From the NCBI GenBank assembly GCA_003105245.1, contig PQAI01000262.1, positions 16,412 through 21,497 on the forward strand: DNA of 5,086 nucleotides, read 5' to 3'. Shown one piece after another: positions 1 to 5,086 of this stretch. The stretch comes from Betaproteobacteria bacterium. Its GTDB lineage: Bacteria; Pseudomonadota; Gammaproteobacteria; Burkholderiales; Usitatibacteraceae. Every line of letters begins with the position of its first letter. The stretch's first letter is position 1. The notes below the pieces were generated by a model, which ran no database searches, had not been told where the DNA came from, and saw only the letters and a list, made by a program, of their open reading frames with translations. Both the position numbers and the translations under genes were made by a program.

Positions 1-20
1 CGCCCCCACGCTGCCCATGA
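1..20 (+). CDS. Possible last codons of the upstream gene
   Basis: In reading frame 3, codons run from the window edge to a TGA at 18-20 that overlaps the ATG of the next gene (ATGA, 4-bp overlap) and would encode a C-terminus ending PPRCP. Three facts make a coupled upstream gene plausible: the overlap, the absence of any Shine-Dalgarno sequence before the ATG at 17, and the same overlap style between the next two genes. In known dsr operons the gene before dsrN is the membrane subunit gene dsrP, but nothing in these 20 bases identifies it. The upstream gene could equally have ended left of the window. Confidence 0.25.
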
Positions 21-1405
21 GCGGGCTCCTCATCTCCGCGGCCTGGCGCTCGTCGGGAAAGACGACGGTCGCCACCGGTCTCGTCGCGGAGCTCGCGGGA
101 CGCGGGCTCGTGGTGCAGCCCTTCAAGAAGGGTCCCGACTACATCGACCCGCAGTGGCTGGGCCTCGCGGCAGGGCGCACCTGCCGCAACCTCGACCTGC
201 ACCTCCAGGGCGACGCCGAGGTGGCTTCCCACTGGGCGATGCACTCGGCCGGGGTCGACGTCGCCGTGGTGGAGGGAAACCTCGGCCTGCACGACGGGCT
301 CGACCTGGAGGGCTCGGACAGCAATGCCGCGCTCGCGAGGAAGCTGCAGCTGCCCGTCGTCCTCGTCCTGAATTCCCGCGGCATGGCGCGCGGGGCCGCG
401 GCGCTGCTGCACGGGCTGGCGACCTTCGATCCGACGATCCGCGTGGCCGGCGTGATCCTCAACCGCGTCTCCGGCGCGCGCCACGAGGGGAAGCTGCGCG
501 CCGCCATCGAGCGCTACACGCGCATTCCCGTGCTCGGCGCGATCGGCGAGGATCCCCGCCTGGGCGTGGTCGAGCGCCACCTGGGCCTGGTGCCCGCCTT
601 CGAGGCGGGCGACGCGATGGCGCGGATCGCGGCGATGCGCGAGGCGGTCTGCGCCGGCGTGGACGTCGACGCGATCCTGGCGATCGCCCGCACCGCCGCG
701 CCGGTGGCCCCTGCGCCGCCCGGGCCGCCAGCGCCGCCGTCGCGGCTTCGCATCGGCATCGCGCGCGACCGCGCCTTCGGCTTCTACTACCCCGACGACA
801 TCGACGCGTTCCGCGCCGGCGGGGCCGAGCTCGTGGCCGTGGACACGCTTCGCGACCGCCGCCTTCCCGAGGTGGACGGCCTCTTCATCGGGGGAGGCTT
901 TCCCGAGGTGCTGGGCGAGGAGCTCGCGGCCAATGGCGAGTTCCGCGCGAGCCTGCGCGACGCGATCGAGGCCGGGCTGCCCGTCTACGCGGAGTGCGGA
1001 GGCCTCATGTACCTGGCGCGCTCGCTCTCGTGGCGGGGGCGGACCTGGGAAATGGTCGGGGCGCTGCCGGCCGACGTGGTCATGCACGCGAAGCCCGTGG
1101 GCAAGGGCTACGTCCGTCTCGTGGAGACGGGCGACCATCCCTGGGGCACGGGGGAGGGCACCGTCGTGCGCGCCCACGAGTTCCACTACTCGACGCTCGC
1201 CCACGCCGACCCGGGCCTGCGCTACGCGTTCCGCGTGGAGCGGGGGGCCGGCACCGACGGCCGGCGCGACGGCATCGTGCACCGCAACGTGCTGGCGACC
1301 TACGCGCACCAGCGGTCGGCGGGGGGCAACGACTGGGTGAGGCGATTCCTCGCCCACGTCGCGGGCCGCAAGGCCGTGCGGGCGGCCGCCGCCGCGTCCG
1401 CCTGA
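17..1405 (+). CDS. dsrN: DsrN-like siroheme/cobyrinate a,c-diamide synthase (glutamine amidotransferase)
   Basis: This 462-residue protein has the two-domain build of the CobB/CbiA family, which uses ATP and glutamine to amidate acetate side chains of tetrapyrroles. The N-terminal ATPase domain shows a P-loop (SSGKTT, residues 12-17), KKGPDYIDP (37-45) and an EGNLGLHDG motif (86-94). A proline-rich linker (about 229-242) leads to a class-I-like glutaminase domain with the nucleophile in YAECGG (Cys327), HEFHYS (387-392) and a C-terminal His431 in TYAHQ. It has no signal peptide or membrane segment, so it should be cytoplasmic. The family alone would allow cobalamin synthesis (cbiA/cobB). The directly following Cys-free DsrR and stand-alone SUMT, and soeB 2.1 kb past SUMT, argue for DsrN, proposed to convert siroheme to siroheme amide for DsrAB. 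The ATG at 17 lies just before the conserved N-terminal strand and has no visible Shine-Dalgarno, suggesting coupling to an upstream gene. Family assignment is firm; the DsrN role is inferred from context. Confidence 0.9.
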   Translation: MSGLLISAAWRSSGKTTVATGLVAELAGRGLVVQPFKKGPDYIDPQWLGLAAGRTCRNLDLHLQGDAEVASHWAMHSAGVDVAVVEGNLGLHDGLDLEGSDSNAALARKLQLPVVLVLNSRGMARGAAALLHGLATFDPTIRVAGVILNRVSGARHEGKLRAAIERYTRIPVLGAIGEDPRLGVVERHLGLVPAFEAGDAMARIAAMREAVCAGVDVDAILAIARTAAPVAPAPPGPPAPPSRLRIGIARDRAFGFYYPDDIDAFRAGGAELVAVDTLRDRRLPEVDGLFIGGGFPEVLGEELAANGEFRASLRDAIEAGLPVYAECGGLMYLARSLSWRGRTWEMVGALPADVVMHAKPVGKGYVRLVETGDHPWGTGEGTVVRAHEFHYSTLAHADPGLRYAFRVERGAGTDGRRDGIVHRNVLATYAHQRSAGGNDWVRRFLAHVAGRKAVRAAAAASA

Positions 1406-1416
1406 ACGACACGCGC

Positions 1417-1428
1417 GGGAGGAAAGGA
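1417..1428 (+). promoter_or_regulatory. Ribosome binding site of dsrR
   Basis: A long purine tract fills the end of the 27-bp gap between the dsrN stop (1403-1405) and the ATG at 1433. It holds GGGAGG at 1417-1422 and AAGGA at 1424-1428. This is the strongest Shine-Dalgarno region in the left half of the window. It supports independent, probably high translation of the small dsrR product. Confidence 0.7.
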
Positions 1429-1432
1429 AAGG

Positions 1433-1732
1433 ATGATCGAGATCACGAAGGTGGCCGCGGAGAGGATCCGCCAGTCCGCCGCCGAGTCGGGAATGCAGGC
1501 GCCCGTGCTGCGCGTCGCGGCGCAGCTCGCGGCGGACGGTAGCGTGGAGTACGGCATGGGCTTCGACCAGTCGCGCCCCGGGGACACGACGGTCGAGCTG
1601 GAGGGCGTCCACGTCGTCGTCGCGGCACGCAGCCGCGAACTCCTCGAGGGCGTCGTCCTCGACTTCGTGGAGATGGAGCCGGGCGACTTCCGCTTCATCT
1701 TCACGCCGGCGGGCACGGAAGGCGGGTCGTGA
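1433..1732 (+). CDS. dsrR: DsrR, cysteine-free IscA/HesB-like protein
   Basis: This 99-residue protein has the A-type (IscA/HesB/SufA) carrier fold pattern: an N-terminal [11 protein letters not shown] helix, LRVAAQ strand (26-31), YGMGFD (40-45), GVHVVV (58-63), then [10 protein letters not shown] (71-80) and a short FRFIF strand (86-90). True IscA proteins hold Fe or Fe-S with three cysteines, one after the first strand and a C-terminal CxC. Here the whole protein contains no cysteine: the first position lies in AADG and the tail ends TPAGTEGGS. Loss of all ligands with retention of the fold is the defining trait of DsrR, reported in Allochromatium vinosum as an IscA-like protein lacking iron and Fe-S binding and involved in regulating sulfur oxidation. 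The ATG follows a strong Shine-Dalgarno, and the stop overlaps the next gene by 4 bp (GTGA). The neighbours dsrN and SUMT fit this assignment. A generic degenerate IscA is the alternative. Confidence 0.88.
   Translation: MIEITKVAAERIRQSAAESGMQAPVLRVAAQLAADGSVEYGMGFDQSRPGDTTVELEGVHVVVAARSRELLEGVVLDFVEMEPGDFRFIFTPAGTEGGS
1717..1722 (+). promoter_or_regulatory. Ribosome binding site supporting the GTG start of SUMT
   Basis: GGAAGG lies inside the 3' end of dsrR, 6 bases before the GTG at 1729. Together with the GTGA stop/start overlap it supports GTG as the true start and indicates translational coupling between the two genes. Confidence 0.6.
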
Positions 1733-2523
1733 GCGGCCGCGGCGAGGTCTTCCTCGTGGGGACGGGGCCGGGCGATCCGGACCTGCTCACGGTCAAGGCG
1801 CTGCGCCTCATCCGCGAGGCCGAGGTCGTCCTCTACGACAACCTCGTCTCCGACGAGATCATGGCGCTCGTGCCCGCGACGGCGGAGCGCATCTACGTCG
1901 GCAAGAAGCGCGCCGACCACGCCATGCGCCAGGAGGCCATCAACGAGCTGCTCGTGAGCCTCGCCCACATGGGTCGGCGCGTCCTGCGGCTCAAGGCGGG
2001 CGATCCCTTCGTCTTCGGCCGCGGCGGCGAGGAGATCGAGACCCTCGGCGCGAGCGGCGTGCGCTTCGAGGTGGTGCCGGGGATCACCGCCGCCCTCGGG
2101 GCGGCCTCCTACGCCGGCATCCCCCTCACCCACCGCGACCACGCGCAGTCGTGCGTCTTCGTCACCGGCAACACGCAGGACGGGGCGCTCAACGTCGACT
2201 GGGCGGCCATCGTGCGGCCGCGCCAGACCGTGGTGATCTACATGGGCTTCCAGAACCTCGACGAGCTCTGCCGCGAGCTCGTCTCGCACGGCCTGGCGCC
2301 GTCGACGCCGGCCGCCATGGTGCAGCAGGCCACCACCGCCTCGCAGCGCGTCGTGTGCGCCGACCTCGCCACGCTCGCGGAGCGCGCGCACGAGGCGGGG
2401 CTGAAGCCCCCCACGCTCATCATCGTGGGCGAGGTGGTCCGGCTGCGCGACCGCCTGCAGTGGTTCGAGGCGCACCAGGCCGCCGGGGCCGGCGCGGGCC
2501 GGGAAGGGCAGGGGACCGCGTAG
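1729..2523 (+). CDS. cobA: Uroporphyrinogen-III C-methyltransferase (SUMT), siroheme branch
   Basis: This 264-residue enzyme would transfer two methyl groups from S-adenosylmethionine to uroporphyrinogen III to give precorrin-2, the precursor of sirohydrochlorin and siroheme. The tetrapyrrole methylase signatures are all present: [16 protein letters not shown] (10-25), VVLYDNLVS (33-41), the SAM-site block [17 protein letters not shown] (86-102), [23 protein letters not shown] (split around 115-137) and a C-terminal IIVGEVV (231-237). The length matches a single-domain SUMT. There is no N-terminal CysG-type dehydrogenase/ferrochelatase part, so those two steps must be encoded elsewhere. It starts on GTG overlapping the dsrR stop, with GGAAGG upstream, so it belongs to the dsrN-dsrR unit. 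The C-terminal tail (about 252-264) is Gly/Ala-rich and probably disordered. In context it most likely feeds siroheme for DsrAB. The names cobA, sumT and cysG (methylase part) are all used for this enzyme. Confidence 0.92.
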   Translation: MSGRGEVFLVGTGPGDPDLLTVKALRLIREAEVVLYDNLVSDEIMALVPATAERIYVGKKRADHAMRQEAINELLVSLAHMGRRVLRLKAGDPFVFGRGGEEIETLGASGVRFEVVPGITAALGAASYAGIPLTHRDHAQSCVFVTGNTQDGALNVDWAAIVRPRQTVVIYMGFQNLDELCRELVSHGLAPSTPAAMVQQATTASQRVVCADLATLAERAHEAGLKPPTLIIVGEVVRLRDRLQWFEAHQAAGAGAGREGQGTA

Positions 2524-2526
2524 TCC

Positions 2527-3180
2527 CTAGTGCGCGGAGCCGGAGAACTTGCGGCCGACGGCGTAGACCGCGGCCTCGACGCGCGAGCTCAGGTTCAGCT
2601 TGGCGAGGATGTGGCGCACGTGCAGCTTCACGGTGTCGTGGCTGATGTCGAGCGCCTTGGCGATGCCCTTGTTGCTCATGCCCTGGGCGATGTAGCCCAG
2701 GATCTCGAGCTCGCGCTCGGTGAGGGCGCGTCCCTCCTCGCGGCCGGACTGGGCGCCGAGCAGGTGGGTGAGCTTGGTGGCCATGGCCGGCGCCACCACG
2801 AGCTCGCCCTTCACGGCGCGCTTGATGGAGTCGACCACGTCGTCCGGGTCCATGTCCTTGAGCAGGTAGCCCCGCACCCCCGCGCGCATGGCGTTGGCGA
2901 GGTCGTCGTGCGAGTCGCACATCGTGAGGATCACCACCGGCGTCTCCATGCCTTCCTCGCGCACGCGCTTGAGCAGCGAGAAGCCGTGCATGGCGGGCAT
3001 GCGCAGGTCCATGATCATCAGGTCGGGCTTGAGCTCGCGCAGCAGGCGCAGCGCCGCGTCGGGCTCGCCGGTGGCGCCCACCACGCGGATGCCCGCCCGG
3101 TGCTCGAGCAGCTCCGCCAGCCCCCGGCGGCACAGGCCGTGGTCGTCGATCAACACGACGCGGATCGGGTTCTCGCTCAT
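2527..3180 (-). CDS. NarL/FixJ-type response regulator
   Basis: This 217-residue regulator has a receiver domain (about 6-125) with the acidic pair D12/D13, phospho-acceptor D58 in DLMIMD, T86 and K108. A linker leads to a LuxR/NarL helix-turn-helix (about 152-208) starting LTERELEILGYIAQG, with recognition helix DTVKLHVRH (182-190) and ending SSRVEAAVYAV. The C-terminal domain resembles E. coli NarL closely. In NarL the corresponding helix reads TVKVHVKH, so the change is V to L and K to R at positions remembered as base-contacting; DNA specificity may therefore be related but not identical. It starts at an ATG 3 bp after the kinase stop and has no Shine-Dalgarno, so translation is probably coupled to the kinase gene. 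Its stop faces the SUMT stop across 3 bp. Phosphorylation by the adjacent kinase and control of the nearby sulfur genes are inferences from position. Confidence 0.93.
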   Translation of the reverse strand: MSENPIRVVLIDDHGLCRRGLAELLEHRAGIRVVGATGEPDAALRLLRELKPDLMIMDLRMPAMHGFSLLKRVREEGMETPVVILTMCDSHDDLANAMRAGVRGYLLKDMDPDDVVDSIKRAVKGELVVAPAMATKLTHLLGAQSGREEGRALTERELEILGYIAQGMSNKGIAKALDISHDTVKLHVRHILAKLNLSSRVEAAVYAVGRKFSGSAH

Positions 3181-3183
3181 GGA

Positions 3184-4461
3184 TCAGTCGGGGGTGCCGG
3201 GAGCCTGGGGAATGGAGAGCCGGACCTGGGTGCCCTTGCCGGGGGCGCTCACGATGCGAAGCCGGCCGCCGATGCGGCGGGCGCGCTCGCGCATGATCGC
3301 CAGGCCGTAATGGTCGTCGCCCGCGGCGCCCGCGCGGCGGCGGGCGATCGCCGCCCCGGAGCCGTCGTCCTCGACGCTCACCCGGAAGGATTTCGGCGTG
3401 CGCTCGAGCACCACCCGGGCGTTGCTGGCCCCGGCGTGCTTGATCACGTTGGCCAGCGCCTCGCGCACGATCTGGTAGACCTGCGCCTCCTGCTCCGCCG
3501 GGAGCTTCAGGTCGCGGGCCCGGTTCTCGATGCGAAGCGCCACGCCGGTGCGGTCGCGGAAGGTGCGCGCGGTGTTCTCGAGGGCGTGCACGAGGCCCTG
3601 CCGGTCGACCGGCTGGCGGAAATGGGTGATGAGCTCGCGCAGGCCCGCGTGGGCCTCGCCCAGCGACTCCTGGATGTCGCGGAAGTACTTGAGCGACTGC
3701 GCCCCGTTGCCGGCGCGGATGGCGTCCTGCAGCAGGCTCATGCGCATGCGCATGAACGCGAGCCCCTGGGCGAGCGAGTCGTGGATCTCGCTCGCGAACA
3801 TCTGGCGCTCGGCCGACAGCGACGAGTGCAGCCGCTCCTGCTCGAGGAGCGCGTTGTCGAGCACGAGGTCGAGCATCTCGGAGACCGGGCCCACGAGGCC
3901 CATGATGTCGGACGGCAGCCGGGCCGACTGGCCGAAGAAGAGGTTGAAGACGCCGATGGCGCTGCCCCGGCAATGCAGGGGCACGGCGAGCATCGGCCCG
4001 GTGTCGGGACCGGTCGCGAAGACCCCCATGCGACGGGCGCACGCGAGGTGGGCGTCGTGGACCTGGACGTCGTCGGTGCGCAGGGCCGCCCCGCACATCC
4101 CGCAGTCGTCGTCGACCAGGTTCTCGCGGGCGAGGATCTCGGGGGGCAGGCCCACCGAGCAGGCGAGCCTCAGCGTGCCCCCGCCCCCGTCCGGGGGAGC
4201 CAGGCGTATCGCGCCGCCGCGGGCCCCCGAAAGGGCCACGATGGCCTTCAGGCCGCGCTCGAGCAGGGCGTCGAGCGCCTCGCTCGGCACGAGCCCGCAG
4301 GCCGCGCGGGCGCGGCCGCGCGGCTCCGGCCCCGCCGGGGGCTGGAGACATCCCCTTTCGGGGCGGATCGGGGTCGGTTTGCGGGTCAAGCGGTGGTACT
4401 CCTCCAGTGGCGCCGGCGCGGAGCCCTTGCGTGGGGTCTCCGTCTGTCGGTCCAGGGACAA
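3184..4461 (-). CDS. Soluble NarX-like sensor histidine kinase with Cys-containing GAF-like module
   Basis: This kinase of up to 425 residues has no hydrophobic membrane span and no signal peptide, so it should be cytoplasmic. Residues 1-57 are polar and low in conservation. A GAF-like sensor module (about 60-205) carries C101, C120, C123 (DDCGMCGAA), C141 and C164, and contains GSAIGVFNLFF (167-177). This resembles the cysteine-containing central module of NarX-type kinases. A HisKA_3 dimerisation/phosphotransfer helix follows with H227 in SEIHDSLAQG, then an HATPase domain with an N box (REALANVIKHAGA, 333-345), DDGSG (365-369) and HYGLAIMRERARRIGG (384-399). It is the first gene of the pair; the NarL-type regulator follows after 3 bp. 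The outermost start is a TTG at 4461-4459 with no Shine-Dalgarno. A second in-frame TTG at 4389-4387 (residue 25) has GGAGGAG nine bases upstream and may be the real start, giving 401 residues. No in-frame ATG exists before the GAF module. The signal sensed is unknown. Confidence 0.9.
   Translation of the reverse strand: MSLDRQTETPRKGSAPAPLEEYHRLTRKPTPIRPERGCLQPPAGPEPRGRARAACGLVPSEALDALLERGLKAIVALSGARGGAIRLAPPDGGGGTLRLACSVGLPPEILARENLVDDDCGMCGAALRTDDVQVHDAHLACARRMGVFATGPDTGPMLAVPLHCRGSAIGVFNLFFGQSARLPSDIMGLVGPVSEMLDLVLDNALLEQERLHSSLSAERQMFASEIHDSLAQGLAFMRMRMSLLQDAIRAGNGAQSLKYFRDIQESLGEAHAGLRELITHFRQPVDRQGLVHALENTARTFRDRTGVALRIENRARDLKLPAEQEAQVYQIVREALANVIKHAGASNARVVLERTPKSFRVSVEDDGSGAAIARRRAGAAGDDHYGLAIMRERARRIGGRLRIVSAPGKGTQVRLSIPQAPGTPD
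4399..4405 (-). promoter_or_regulatory. Shine-Dalgarno-like site for an alternative kinase start
   Basis: The minus strand reads GGAGGAG here, nine bases before an in-frame TTG at 4389-4387. The outer TTG at 4461 has no comparable site. Against this inner start, the 24 codons between the two TTGs are mostly G or C in the third position (about 22 of 25), as in the rest of the gene, while codons upstream of 4461 are not. The start is therefore unresolved. Confidence 0.4.
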
Positions 4462-4530
4462 TTCTACGAGAAAACGGGGCGCCTGTTCCGGCGCGAATCC
4501 CCCAAACGGGTAGGGTCACCCCCCCCTTTC

Positions 4531-4572
4531 CGGCAATAGACAGCCCGAGCGCCAAACTGCGGTAATAGGCAG
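4531..4572. repeat. Direct repeat pair, possible operator
   Basis: CGGCAATAGACAG (4531-4543) and CGGTAATAGGCAG (4560-4572) match at 11 of 13 positions and are 29 bp apart start to start, close to but not exactly three helical turns. They lie 60-100 bp before the soeB start. Such spacing suits tandem binding by a dimeric regulator, with the neighbouring NarL-type protein as the obvious candidate, but they do not match the NarL heptamer. Chance similarity in a short region cannot be excluded. Confidence 0.4.
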
Positions 4573-4573
4573 T
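4556..4573. promoter_or_regulatory. Short inverted repeat, candidate binding site
   Basis: ACTGC (4556-4560) and GCAGT (4569-4573) are perfect 5-bp inverted arms around an 8-bp A/T-rich centre (GGTAATAG). The dyad covers the second copy of the direct repeat and lies 58 bp before the soeB ATG, a plausible place for an activator or repressor site. No T-run follows, so it is not a terminator. With only 5-bp arms it is weak evidence by itself. Confidence 0.3.
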
Positions 4574-4631
4574 CCCCGCAAAGGGCTTTCCCGGAAGGTT
4601 TCCCCATGCATGCGAGCGCGAGCCGGATGCC

Positions 4632-5086
4632 ATGACGCAACTCGCGCTCGTCATCGACCTGAACGTGTGCGTGGGCTGCCATGCGTGCGTCACGAGCTGC
4701 AAGGAGTGGAACACCTCCGGCGTCGCGGGACCGCTTCCGGACACCCAGGCCTACGGAGAGCACTACCGCGGGACGTTCTTCAACCGGGTGCAGACCTTCG
4801 AGGTGGGCTGCTACCCCGCGACCGAGACGGTGCACTTCCCGAAGTCGTGCCTGCACTGCGAGGACCCGCCCTGCGTCCCCGTGTGCCCGACCGGCGCCTC
4901 CTACAAGCGCAAGGAGGACGGGATCGTCCTCGTCGACTACGACAAGTGCATCGGCTGCAAGTACTGCTCGTGGGCCTGCCCGTACGGCGCGCGCGAGCTC
5001 GACGACCAGAACCGGGTGATGAAGAAGTGCACCCTGTGCGTCGACCGCATCTACGACGCCTCGCTCCCGGCGCAGGAACGCAAGCC
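4632..5086 (+). CDS. soeB: SoeB-like iron-sulfur subunit of cytoplasmic sulfite dehydrogenase (5' part, truncated)
   Basis: The first 151 codons are present and the gene runs off the window. It is a polyferredoxin subunit of the DmsB/PsrB/NarH type that passes electrons between a molybdopterin catalytic subunit and a quinone-linked membrane anchor. Cysteine groups seen are C13-x2-C16-x2-C19-x3-C23, C73-x2-C76-x4-C81-x3-C85 and C106-x2-C109-x2-C112-x3-C116, plus C133-x2-C136, whose partners lie beyond the edge; four [4Fe-4S] clusters are expected. The opening MTQLALVIDLNVCVGC and the blocks FFNRVQTFEVG and CLHCEDPPC match my memory of SoeB from sulfur oxidisers better than DmsB, TtrB or PsrB. 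SoeABC oxidises cytoplasmic sulfite to sulfate. There is no signal peptide, consistent with a cytoplasmic face. ATG 4632 is the only possible start: the frame is closed by TAG at 4566 and has no other ATG, GTG or TTG between. Only a poor Shine-Dalgarno (GGA at 4625-4627) precedes it. It is the first gene of its unit, divergent from the kinase. Confidence 0.85.
   Translation, partial: MTQLALVIDLNVCVGCHACVTSCKEWNTSGVAGPLPDTQAYGEHYRGTFFNRVQTFEVGCYPATETVHFPKSCLHCEDPPCVPVCPTGASYKRKEDGIVLVDYDKCIGCKYCSWACPYGARELDDQNRVMKKCTLCVDRIYDASLPAQERK

Larger units (their letters stand above)
4462..4631. other. Divergent intergenic region between the kinase gene and soeB
   Basis: This is the only sizeable non-coding stretch, 170 bp, and the only place where promoters for both the kinase/regulator pair and soeB can sit if each is transcribed locally. 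It is less GC-rich in parts than the genes around it. It holds a direct repeat (4531-4543 and 4560-4572), a dyad (4556-4573), a run of eight C at 4519-4526 and a small palindrome TTCCCGGAA at 4588-4596. I find no convincing sigma-54 site, FNR box or sigma-70 promoter; TAGACA (4537-4542) with GGTAAT 18 bp later (4561-4566) is the nearest sigma-70-like pair for soeB and is weak. Confidence 0.6.

Noticed and set aside
17..1405. Cobalamin-pathway cbiA/cobB instead of dsrN
   Set aside because: The protein family fits both, but a Cys-free DsrR-type protein directly downstream and soeB nearby make the dsr context the better reading. Kept as the stated alternative.
154..1542. A 462-codon frame overlapping dsrN and dsrR on the same strand
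   Set aside because: Its product is an Arg/Gly/Ala-rich shadow with no family motifs; the overlapped genes carry all the conserved residues.
1300..2475. A 391-codon minus-strand frame opposite SUMT and dsrR
   Set aside because: Composition is His/Asp/Leu/Arg-rich and matches the antisense of conserved coding sequence; no start context or domain supports it.
4497..4512. Possible NarL site: ACGGGTA at 4506-4512 (TACCCGT on the minus strand) with a degenerate partner at 4497-4503
   Set aside because: The heptamer misses one position of TACYYMT and the inverted partner matches only 4 of 7, which is too weak to call.
4519..4526. Run of eight C as a phase-variation tract
   Set aside because: It lies outside all coding frames, upstream of the stop that closes the kinase frame (4516-4518), and in no clear promoter spacer, so slippage would have no evident effect.
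4556..4573. Dyad read as an intrinsic terminator
   Set aside because: Arms are only 5 bp and no T-run follows on either strand; it lies between two divergent gene starts where no terminator is needed.
2420..4744. Very long open frames (774 and 669 codons) overlapping the kinase and regulator genes in other frames
   Set aside because: Their translations are Arg/Pro/Gly/Ala- or His/Val-rich with no recognisable domain, as expected for off-frame reading of high-GC genes. The real frames show complete receiver, helix-turn-helix, GAF-like, HisKA_3 and HATPase motifs.
1..5086. tRNA, rRNA, CRISPR, insertion sequences or integration sites
   Set aside because: Coding genes fill nearly all of the window, and I see no repeat-spacer pattern, no terminal inverted repeats or transposase, and no tRNA-like fold in the one intergenic region.

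Overview
The window is a high-GC (about 70% by eye), tightly packed stretch of bacterial chromosome. It looks like part of a sulfur-oxidation locus of a chemotrophic or phototrophic proteobacterium, most likely beta- or gammaproteobacterial. Three things point there. A DsrN-like siroheme/cobyrinate amidase is followed directly by a cysteine-free IscA-like protein, the hallmark of DsrR from the dsr operons of sulfur oxidisers. The right edge carries the start of a SoeB-like iron-sulfur subunit of a cytoplasmic sulfite-oxidising molybdoenzyme. The two regulators between them are of the NarX/NarL class common in Proteobacteria. I cannot name a genus.

Layout. Positions 17-2523 (+) are three co-directional, closely spaced genes: dsrN (ATP-dependent glutamine amidotransferase), dsrR (IscA-like, no Cys) and a stand-alone uroporphyrinogen-III C-methyltransferase (SUMT). 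SUMT starts on a GTG that overlaps the dsrR stop by 4 bp. They look like the tail of a dsr operon whose earlier genes would lie left of base 1. Positions 2527-4461 (-) are a two-component pair, a soluble NarX-like histidine kinase followed 3 bp later by a NarL-type response regulator. The regulator runs convergently into SUMT with only 3 bp between stop codons. Positions 4462-4631 are a 170-bp divergent intergenic region with a 29-bp-spaced direct repeat and a short dyad. Positions 4632-5086 (+) are the first 151 codons of soeB, truncated by the window end.

How the genes fit together (inference). SUMT makes precorrin-2/sirohydrochlorin on the way to siroheme, and DsrN would amidate siroheme to the siro(heme)amide used by dissimilatory sulfite reductase DsrAB. 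DsrR is known as a non-Fe-S-binding accessory protein in sulfur oxidation. Reverse-acting DsrAB releases sulfite in the cytoplasm, which SoeABC oxidises to sulfate. The kinase/regulator pair sits between the sulfite-producing and sulfite-consuming branches and is a good candidate for their local regulator. Its kinase has the NarX-type cysteine-containing GAF-like module but no periplasmic or membrane sensor, so a cytoplasmic redox or sulfur signal is more plausible than extracellular nitrate.
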